From SMWN01 sp965221455 (GTDB taxonomy: Bacteria; Pseudomonadota; Gammaproteobacteria; Eutrophobiales; Eutrophobiaceae): a stretch of 64,000 bases of DNA. Each line of letters begins with the position of its first letter. Positions within the stretch are counted from its first letter, which is position 1. The stretch lies in assembly GCA_965221455.1 (NCBI GenBank), contig OZ244890.1, forward strand, positions 2,232,001 to 2,296,000, given 5' to 3'. Of the stretch, positions 57,677 to 64,000 are shown one piece after another. The translations under genes and the position numbers were made by a program. The notes beneath the pieces are model-generated. The model was given only the letters and a program-made list of their open reading frames with translations. It did no database searches and was not told the origin of the DNA.

Positions 57677-57912
57677 TAGAAATATATCTTCATGAAGATT
57701 TAACAGGTTTAAGCAACACTGCTCGCCACGTTTTTCGGGTAGTCTTTCTGTTACATTTTTTGTGCGAGGTCCTGAGGTTGTTGCATAAAGATTACAGGAA
57801 AAAGACTGTCGATGATGACGGTATTGGACAGATCTTACTTACCTGTTCGGTTGAGAACAGACATGTTTGTCTCCGGTTGATACGAGGGACTATATCCTTC
57901 GGATAGAAAACT

Positions 57913-58440
57913 ATTGAATTAGATAAAAACCTCCATGATTGGGAGTCTTTTGATTGTAGCGTGCCAGAACTGAACCAGTTCATAAAGGCCCAGGCTGTAA
58001 AATACATGCGTGCGGGCATCAGTCACACGATGGTTTTGCCTGCTCAAACACCTTTGTAAAATCGGAAGCTACCTATTTGTACATTTCATGGTCTTGCACC
58101 AGGTTCGATAAATCGAGAATCTTTACCGAAGGCAAGAGTCAAAAAATTACCTCGGTATCCTGTCCCTGTTTTCTTGCCGACGCAGCTTGCCGTGCATTAC
58201 GAGCACCACGGCAAGGGTTTTGGAAAAATTTGTTTAACCAATGCTCTTAGATATTTGTTAGAGATAAATGCAGATATGAGAGCCTGTGCTATCGTCGTTG
58301 ATTGCTTAACGCCAGATGCCGAAAATTTTTGTAAAAAATATGGCTTTGAAACACTCTGCCGGAACGATAGCCGTATTCGTATGTTTATGCCAATGAAGAT
58401 AGTGGAAATACTCTTCAGCCAGATCTTGAAAAGAAAAGTC
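57913..58440 (+). pseudogene. Broken GNAT acetyltransferase, TacT-like toxin
   Basis: Three frame pieces read as one family: IELDKNLHDWESFDCSVPEL then NQFIKAQAVKYMRAGISHT up to TAA at 58058; then PICTFHGLAPGSINRESLPK; then LPRYPVPVFLPTQLAVHYEH, GKGFGKICLTNAL, and CKKYGFETLCRNDSRIRMF. This is the layout of GNAT toxins of TacT type, which acetylate charged tRNA. Stops and frameshifts divide it, and no DUF1778-type antitoxin is seen upstream. The 57677-57912 stretch before it holds nothing recognised. Confidence 0.8.
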
Positions 58441-58536
58441 TTTTGGCGGCCAGGATCGTTTCTTGCCAAAACGAGTGGAACTGGTGTGGTAGGTAGAACC
58501 TGGATTCCACCATTGAGCAAGATAAAGTTTGTGGTG

Positions 58537-59151
58537 CTACATCGGTTTAATGTTACTCGTGCGGAAAACAGCAATAATGGTATGCACGAAAATAATATCT
58601 CTTTTCTTTAAAATATAGCGACGGTTTGCGTTCGTCAGATCGCTGACTGTCATATCTTTACTTTGTTGCTTGATTAGATTGCAGAATTTTAGCTTGTTCA
58701 GATGTTGTAGCAGGACTTCATCTCCGGGTTCAGGTGTCTGCTCAGGGACGAGAAATATAATTTCTCCTTGATGAATTCTGGGTGCCCAATCCGTACTCGT
58801 CACCTTGAGGGCATAGCTGCTTGGCGTGGCTTTAGAGATGTTGAGGTGTCCCAGTATTTTCTTGTTACCGCCTGTTTCGGTTGTACCAGTAATGGGTACA
58901 AGATTAACCGCCGTATATTTACTATGTTCTTCCTGGATAGCTTCTCCAAATTGACCGTAAAGTAGCCAGGCGGGGTTAACATTGAGTAGTTGAGCAATTT
59001 TATCAAGTTGTTCGAGTGTCGGTTTTCGGCGTCCGGACAGGTAGTGTCCTATGGCACCACGGGTACAACTCAGATCCGTGGCCAATTTTTCTTGGGAGAT
59101 CCCCAGACGTTGCATCTGGTTTCTTGCTCTATCCATCCATGAGTCTGTCAT
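58537..59151 (-). CDS. Phage-type transcriptional repressor, HTH plus S24-like domain
   Basis: 204 residues from ATG 59151. N-terminal HTH: RLGISQEKLATDLSCTRGAI then GHYLSGRRKPTLEQLDKIA. C-terminal S24/LexA-like fold: YALKVTSTDWAPRIHQGEII then PEPGDEVLL. In self-cleaving repressors the nucleophile lies in GDSM; here the site reads STDW and no replacement Ser is obvious, so RecA-driven self-cleavage seems unlikely. An earlier ATG at 59226 would begin inside the operator. It diverges from the Cro/YdaS-like gene, with two operators between. Other prophage genes are not recognised. Confidence 0.82.
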   Translation of the reverse strand: MTDSWMDRARNQMQRLGISQEKLATDLSCTRGAIGHYLSGRRKPTLEQLDKIAQLLNVNPAWLLYGQFGEAIQEEHSKYTAVNLVPITGTTETGGNKKILGHLNISKATPSSYALKVTSTDWAPRIHQGEIIFLVPEQTPEPGDEVLLQHLNKLKFCNLIKQQSKDMTVSDLTNANRRYILKKRDIIFVHTIIAVFRTSNIKPM

Positions 59152-59160
59152 AAGCAAAAT

Positions 59161-59175
59161 GATACGTGTTGTATC
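59161..59175. promoter_or_regulatory. Operator 1, GATAC-N5-GTATC palindrome
   Basis: GATACGTGTTGTATC, a 5+5 perfect dyad with a 5-base centre, 9 bases upstream of the repressor start. It has the same arms and spacing as operator 2, 59 bases away. Confidence 0.75.
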
Positions 59176-59208
59176 ATTCCGATCAATGACACAGTTTGTA
59201 TCTAATTG

Positions 59209-59240
59209 TTGACATAATAGATACATATTGTATCCTTATG
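59209..59240 (+). promoter_or_regulatory. Promoter of the Cro/YdaS-like gene
   Basis: Perfect -35 TTGACA at 59209-59214 and TATCCT 16 bases downstream as the -10. Operator 2 (59220-59234) fills the spacer and touches the -10, so bound repressor would block polymerase. Confidence 0.6.
59220..59234. promoter_or_regulatory. Operator 2, GATAC-N5-GTATC palindrome
   Basis: GATACATATTGTATC, same arms and spacing as operator 1. A further half-site TTGTATC lies at about 59196-59202 between them, in line with a three-site switch region of a phage repressor. Confidence 0.75.
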
Positions 59241-59268
59241 CCAAGGGGATGATGTGCAAGGATGTCAT

Positions 59269-59502
59269 ATGGATTTACAAGAATACATCAATCTATTTCC
59301 ACGCAGCCAAAGAGTTGCCGTGCGAACGAAAATCGCCAACCACCACGGGGTCTCAGAGAGTACTATTCGATCCTGGGCGAACGGGAGTCGACGTCATCCT
59401 TGCGTAAAGGAGGCCATGGAAATGACTGAAAGATTAACCGATGGCAAAGTATCTCGTTATGATTTAAGACCGGATATTTTCGGCGAGAGTCCTGATAAAT
59501 AA
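59269..59502 (+). CDS. Cro/YdaS-like small DNA-binding protein
   Basis: 77 residues from ATG 59269. MDLQEYINLFPRSQRVAVRT then HHGVSESTIRSWANGSRRHP resembles YdaS/Cro-type helix-turn-helix proteins, ending DGKVSRYDLRPDIFGE. In lambdoid-like switches such a protein opposes the divergent repressor. An AAGG box sits 7 bases upstream. Isolated from other phage genes, so this may be a relic switch or a domesticated regulator. Confidence 0.75.
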   Translation: MDLQEYINLFPRSQRVAVRTKIANHHGVSESTIRSWANGSRRHPCVKEAMEMTERLTDGKVSRYDLRPDIFGESPDK

Positions 59503-59547
59503 TGAGTCGAGCGTATAGCTAGTAGTGCGATAGAGAGCAATAGAGAA

Positions 59548-60177
59548 ATGGATGGTTCGGGTAATAATAGCAAAGGATCTGTTGCTGGCTTGCCGCTGGA
59601 GAAAAAATTCCGGTGTGGATATTTGAAGGACTCCACCGAACAACTACGCGTTGGCCTGGTGCTATTGCTGGTGCTGTGTTTATTAGCCTGCCTGGATGAT
59701 GTCAGCGGACCTGTGGATATTTTTCGATATATGCCGCTGCCAGGAGTCATGTTAGCAATTATTCTGGTTATTTTGCTATCAGTGGCTTACACAGATTTTT
59801 TCATTCGACACTATTGTCTTATTATCAGTTTTGTTCTTCTATTGGTTTGCATAGCTATACCGTATTCTTTTTTTGAGCGGTATAAACAATACGGTGGTGA
59901 TGAAAGTTTTCTGATGGTTGTTATGACCGTATTGATATTCTGGATTTATGGTTTTTCCCGATTAGGTCTCATATGCTCATCACAATGGGGTTGCCTGAGT
60001 GCAGCCATGTACATTGCACTTACGCTATCGCTACACCAGATAGATCAGTTGAATTTATTGATTGATATAATCATACTCATCGTTGTTAATGTCGCTGGCA
60101 TGACGTGTAGCTATGATAACGAGAGATACGCTCGGTTGTTGTTTTATGAAAAACCAGGTATTAACAAGTTATTTTAA
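59548..60177 (+). CDS. Six-helix membrane protein, MASE-like
   Basis: 209 residues with about six hydrophobic helices (LRVGLVLLLVLCLLACLDDV; MLAIILVILLSVAYTDFF; CLIISFVLLLVCIAI; VVMTVLIFWIYGFS and two more). The pattern resembles N-terminal sensory domains of cyclases and GGDEF proteins (MASE type), but no output domain follows: the frame ends shortly after YDNERYARLLFYEKP. It may be truncated or work alone. 45 bases downstream of the Cro-like gene and probably co-transcribed. Confidence 0.55.
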   Translation: MDGSGNNSKGSVAGLPLEKKFRCGYLKDSTEQLRVGLVLLLVLCLLACLDDVSGPVDIFRYMPLPGVMLAIILVILLSVAYTDFFIRHYCLIISFVLLLVCIAIPYSFFERYKQYGGDESFLMVVMTVLIFWIYGFSRLGLICSSQWGCLSAAMYIALTLSLHQIDQLNLLIDIIILIVVNVAGMTCSYDNERYARLLFYEKPGINKLF

Positions 60178-60311
60178 AACTTTGGAGTTAAAAAGATGGC
60201 CATTGTTGAGGGAACCTTGAATGGTGACAAAGTGGTATAAATTGTCCGCTAAGTCGAGATTTTTATACGATACTAATTTAATTGCTTTTGCGGGTTAGTT
60301 CCGTATTTTTA

Positions 60312-61060
60312 CACTGAACCCTCGAAAATAATTCTCCAACGTCCGTTTTTTTCCATTTTCCAGTATTGACCGTGCTGAGAACTGTCACTGGAATAGTTCT
60401 GATCGAAGGTTACAAACCGGGATAGGAACAGTTCCAACGGGGTAACTGGAAATACTTGTATTGTTCATATCCACTTTGATAAAGGTCTCGGTAGAATTCA
60501 CATAACATTTGTGCCGGGCCCAACTGTCACAGTCTCTTCCAGTATCTGCATAATCTCTGGAATAATGGCTTAAGTATCAGTCAGTATCACGACCCTCCCG
60601 GTCTTTTCGCCATTTTTCAATGTAATGAGCAAAATTTTTCCGGCGTAGTTGCCACTCATCTCCGTTTATCCAGTCAACTTTTGAGCCAGAATTACCAGCG
60701 TTACTGTCCTCAGGCGATCTTGAAAAAAATTCATTGGGTGTTCCGTGCAAGCAAATACCATGACCTGTTTGACCATTGCGCCTGTCTCCAATATTTGGAT
60801 AATTAACAGGAAATGCGCCATTTCCATATAGATCCGGTAGTTTACTGGACTCAATAAACCGGATGATAGAATAAACACCCGGAGGTGTTTTTGGATCTCC
60901 CTCTTTAAAAATAAAACCTGAATTTCTTTTGGATCTCTGGAGATCTCCACTTCCACCACTACAAGCAATGCGTTTTTCAAATGCGCCTTGTTCGATCAAG
61001 AGTTGAGTCTGTTCATTCGCGCCCTTGACGGAAGTTAATGAGTGCAGTGAAAATCAGGAT
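60312..61060 (-). pseudogene. Decayed L,D-transpeptidase (YkuD) with Cds6-type C-domain
   Basis: The longest open piece (60577-60999) reads EGDPKTPPGVYSIIRF, then GNGAFPVNYPN and GHGICLHGTP, the YkuD fold. The segment that should hold SDGC with the catalytic Cys is missing: SRSPEDSNAGNSG runs straight into VDWINGDEW. After a stop in RDTD* the family continues as YLSHYSRDYADTGRDCDSWA, then RKxxVN-like residues, and after another shift QYWKMEKNGRWRIIFEG ending near 60312. The N-terminus is also lost. Confidence 0.75.
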
Positions 61061-61233
61061 GATGGGGAGTGATTTATTTTTGATGTGCATTTTTCGTCTG
61101 TTCTTGATAGCTTTCGGACCAAATTTATCTGAAAAAAATACTGGTTGGTTCCTAAGCCTCAATCTCTATCTATTCCTGGGTATTCCCCTGCAATAACGCA
61201 ATTTGGTTACAGCAGATTTTGCCTGTATATTCG

Positions 61234-61755
61234 TCAGATGGATCTGTTTTGTTTTCTTTGTTTCCATTTTTGCGAAGATAATATCCTCCAGATCACGCGC
61301 AGAGCAACATTGCCGATGGCTGCATTGCATACGCCTAATAATAGGCAGCCTGCCATCAATGGTTGCCATATATCCACCAATGTTTTCGCTACCCACTGTG
61401 TGGAGGGTTCAGAAACAACTTTTTGTATTGGTTCATCTAGCAAGACACTTCCCAATTTATAGGCAAGATAATAAATAGGTCCTGCAGTGATTGGATTAGT
61501 CACCCAGACAAAGATGATAGATAAAGGCAAATTTGCCCTGAGTAATATGGCTGTCGCAGCGGCGGCAATTGTTTGCCCGGGAATGGGGATCATTGCCCAA
61601 AATAATCCAATCGTTACACCTCCGGCGGATGAACGACGTGTCAGGCGCCAGATATTGGGTTCATGTAAGCGGTTACCAAAATGACGTAAATGTTTATGTT
61701 CCTGAATGAGTTTTCTTTCAGGAAGATATCTCTGCAAGTGTGACTTAAGACTCAT
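61234..61755 (-). CDS. DUF2062 membrane protein
   Basis: 173 residues. The DUF2062 signature is present: RRSSAGGVTIGLFWAMIPIPGQTIAAAATA, split by eye into its two parts, then ANLPLSIIFVWVTNPITAGP and YYLAYKLGSVLLDE. About three membrane helices; function unknown. It is often found beside comEC in gammaproteobacteria, as here (divergent, 159 bases apart). Confidence 0.88.
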   Translation of the reverse strand: MSLKSHLQRYLPERKLIQEHKHLRHFGNRLHEPNIWRLTRRSSAGGVTIGLFWAMIPIPGQTIAAAATAILLRANLPLSIIFVWVTNPITAGPIYYLAYKLGSVLLDEPIQKVVSEPSTQWVAKTLVDIWQPLMAGCLLLGVCNAAIGNVALRVIWRILSSQKWKQRKQNRSI

Positions 61756-61914
61756 GAAATATGTGTGAAATTAATTCAGAAATTTAAATATGTATGTCAA
61801 TTTTGTATTTGCTAACCCTTGAGGTGCACCATTATACTCAAAACAGTAGTTTACAAATTGAATTGTTTCTCAATTCCTTTATTTTAGAGAACTGTTCCAG
61901 GAGGACACAGGGAT

Positions 61915-64000
61915 ATGCGCACAGGGACGATTGCTTTCTTAGGCGGCATCGTTATTTTCCTGCAGATTTCAACTTTGCCATCTCTCTGGATTCTTTTGTT
62001 TCCGCCGATCACTTTGTTGGTAGCGCTACCGTTAATTAAAGACCGAACGCCTTATTTATATTGCTGGCGAGTTATTTGTGCAGTTGTTTGTGGTTTCTTG
62101 TGGGCGTTTCTGCGTGCTGATGCCATTTTAAGTCATGAGCTGGATAAAAGAATCGAAGGCAAAACGGTGATTGTGACAGGAAAAGTTACATCATTGCCCG
62201 AAATTCTGGATTCAGGCATTCGCCTTGAATTTAAAATTAACGAAATGAGATCTGAAAATGGCGAGATTTTAAGCAGCCCTGGCGAGGTAAGACTTGGATG
62301 GTATAGGGAAGCTGTGACGATTAAGCCTGGAGAATATTGGCGACTTCATGTGAGATTGAAGCGCCCCTATGGATTTTCCAACCCTGGTGGCTTTGATTAC
62401 GAAAGATGGTTATTTCAACATCGCATTCGTGGCACAGGCTATATCATAAACGATAAGAAGAATGAATTACTCCGTAACGCCTCCATCATTTCAATCAATC
62501 ATTCACGTTATCTACTTCGAAATTTCATCAATCAAACTGATTTAGGGGAGTTTGAGAAGAGCTTCATGCTGGCATTAAGTTTGGGTGACCGCAGCAAAAT
62601 ATCTGCAAAGCATTGGCAGACATTGACGCAAACCGGGACAAGTCATCTGCTGGCAATTTCCGGGTTGCATATTGGATTGGTAGCGGGTTTGTTTTTTATC
62701 TTGGGTCGTTGGTTGTGGGCATTTTCACCCTCGTTACCTCTGTATTTGGCATCTCAACGATTTGCCGCTTTATCAGCATTGTCAGGTGCTTTGATATACG
62801 CTGCTCTGGCAGGTTTCTCGATCCCGACGCAGCGGGCATTGATTATGCTTTCCATCTGGCTGTTATCACGTTTTTTTCATCGAAGATTTGTTTCCAGTGA
62901 TGTCATTGCACTTTCTTTGTTAGCAGTATTAATCATCGATCCACTAGCGGTGGTGGATGTTGGATTTTGGTTGTCTTTTTTGGCTGTCTCAACCATTGCC
63001 TATGGAATGACGTGTCGAGTTCATACAAGTAGTTCGATATGGCGTAATAGTTGGTGGAAATGGGGCAGGGTGCAATATTTGGTCGCGGTCGGTTTATTGC
63101 CAGTGCTCGTTTTATGGTTTCAACAATATCCTCTAATGGGCATCTTCGCCAATATTATCGCTGTTCCTTATGTTGGTTTCATTGTTGTGCCTTTAGTGCT
63201 GATGGGTGCTATATTGCTACAGATATATTTTCCGGCCGGAGAGTTAATTTTACAACTGGCTGGGCAGGCGCTGGGTTTATTTTGGCCGTTTCTTGATTAT
63301 TTATCGACCTTGAAATTCAGCCTTTGGCAGAGTGTCTCCCCGTCATCATTGACATTCGCCTCAGCGATGTTCGGCGTGTTGATATTGCTAATGCCTAAGG
63401 GCATGCCTGATCGCTGGCTAGGGGTTTTCTTCTTATTGCCGCTACTGTATCCACGGCCGGATTCTCCAGGATCTGGTGCCTTTTGGCTGACACAACTGGA
63501 TGTCGGGCAGGGTCTGGCCTCTGTCATCCAGACTCAGAATCATTCATTGATTTATGACACTGGGGATCGATTCAGCGAAAGATTTAACACTGGTGAGGCA
63601 GTGATTATCCCATTTTTCAAACATCAGCGACTTCGACATCCCGACTTGTTGATTCTTAGTCACGGTGATCGTGATCATATCGGTGGTAGTGAAGCAGTTC
63701 TTACCAGCTATCCTAAGTTAAATGTTCTAACCAGTGCCGTGAATAAAATCAGGCATTTCTCCGTAGAACGATGTGTTGCAGGTCAGCAATGGCATTGGGA
63801 TGGTGTGGATTTTGAAATATTGCATCCTGCTCCAACCGGTAATTATAAAGGGAATAATAGTTCCTGTGTCCTTAAGGTGAGCAATGGCAGACATTCGATT
63901 TTACTGACAGGAGATATTGAACAGGCCGCAGAATCCAGGTTGGTTAATGCTATTCCGAATAAACTTTCCTCTACAGTATTAATTGCTCCACATCATGGCA
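61915..64000 (+). CDS. comEC: DNA internalisation protein ComEC/Rec2, 3' end outside the window
   Basis: About 695 residues are visible and the frame is open to the last base. The N-terminal TM helices and DUF4131 segment (KRPYGFSNPGGFDYERWLFQ) are followed by the competence core (TGTSHLLAISGLHIGLVAGL) and the metallo-beta-lactamase domain (LTQLDVGQGLASVIQ; ILSHGDRDHIGGSEAV; NNSSCVLKVSNGRHSILLTG). It forms the inner-membrane channel for single-stranded DNA uptake in natural transformation. AGGAGG at about 61899-61904 precedes the ATG at 61915. No other competence gene is in view. Confidence 0.93.
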   Translation, partial: MRTGTIAFLGGIVIFLQISTLPSLWILLFPPITLLVALPLIKDRTPYLYCWRVICAVVCGFLWAFLRADAILSHELDKRIEGKTVIVTGKVTSLPEILDSGIRLEFKINEMRSENGEILSSPGEVRLGWYREAVTIKPGEYWRLHVRLKRPYGFSNPGGFDYERWLFQHRIRGTGYIINDKKNELLRNASIISINHSRYLLRNFINQTDLGEFEKSFMLALSLGDRSKISAKHWQTLTQTGTSHLLAISGLHIGLVAGLFFILGRWLWAFSPSLPLYLASQRFAALSALSGALIYAALAGFSIPTQRALIMLSIWLLSRFFHRRFVSSDVIALSLLAVLIIDPLAVVDVGFWLSFLAVSTIAYGMTCRVHTSSSIWRNSWWKWGRVQYLVAVGLLPVLVLWFQQYPLMGIFANIIAVPYVGFIVVPLVLMGAILLQIYFPAGELILQLAGQALGLFWPFLDYLSTLKFSLWQSVSPSSLTFASAMFGVLILLMPKGMPDRWLGVFFLLPLLYPRPDSPGSGAFWLTQLDVGQGLASVIQTQNHSLIYDTGDRFSERFNTGEAVIIPFFKHQRLRHPDLLILSHGDRDHIGGSEAVLTSYPKLNVLTSAVNKIRHFSVERCVAGQQWHWDGVDFEILHPAPTGNYKGNNSSCVLKVSNGRHSILLTGDIEQAAESRLVNAIPNKLSSTVLIAPHHG

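Noticed and set aside
57673..57906. 77-residue frame after lolD as a possible antitoxin for the broken GNAT gene
   Set aside because: No ribbon-helix-helix or other antitoxin pattern, no ribosome binding site.
58085..58130. GGTTCGATAAATC resembling a tRNA T-arm
   Set aside because: No acceptor stem or anticodon arm around it; it lies in the GNAT pseudogene reading.

Overview
The window is a chromosomal stretch of a gammaproteobacterium. Housekeeping genes of that class fill most of it: hslR, xseB-ispA, mazG, folE2, parE/parC, epmB-efp-epmA, a yoaA-type helicase, cpdA, gcvH, tsaB, lolC/E-lolD and the 5' part of comEC. I cannot name the genus. By eye the DNA is moderately AT-rich, with one clearly GC-richer island at 33.3-37.3 kb. 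No tRNA or rRNA gene was seen.

Layout. 0-13.9 kb: a Rieske protein, a nucleotide-sugar-epimerase-like protein, a free-standing HNH protein, a short IS-derived non-autonomous element, a nitroreductase, four tandem ~645-bp units that each carry the 3' end of hslR (only the last joins the intact gene), moaB, a phytase-like secreted protein, an RND efflux pair and an L,D-transpeptidase. 14.0-25.6 kb: a complete type II-B CRISPR-Cas locus, cas9-cas1-cas2-cas4, followed by a tracrRNA gene on the minus strand and an array of 70 identical-looking 37-bp repeats. 25.7-33.1 kb: an OprI/Lpp-like lipoprotein, a small secreted protein, an HNH protein, mazG, folE2, ispA-xseB, then rubrerythrin, a CCG-domain Fe-S protein and a DUF3501 protein. 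33.2-39.9 kb: an accessory island with a perfect 30-copy octanucleotide repeat in front of a large secreted repeat protein with dockerin-like ends, followed by degraded IS3-family and GIY-YIG fragments in an 852-bp direct duplication. 40.0-57.7 kb: parE/parC, three receiver-domain proteins with degenerate GGDEF/EAL domains, the EF-P modification cluster and envelope/housekeeping genes. 57.9-64 kb: a broken GNAT toxin-like gene, a divergent phage-type repressor/Cro pair with two clear operators, a membrane protein, a decayed L,D-transpeptidase, a DUF2062 protein and comEC.

How the parts work together. Cas9, tracrRNA and the long array form a self-sufficient immune system, with Cas1, Cas2 and Cas4 for spacer capture. 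Near-duplicate and overlapping spacers suggest repeated encounters with related phages. EpmB and EpmA modify Lys34 of the EF-P encoded between them. LolC/E and LolD sort lipoproteins, possibly including the Lpp-like protein next to the array. The octanucleotide tract is placed so that loss of one unit, or gain of two, would fuse an upstream start to the secreted repeat protein; this is the strongest candidate for an undescribed switch in the window.
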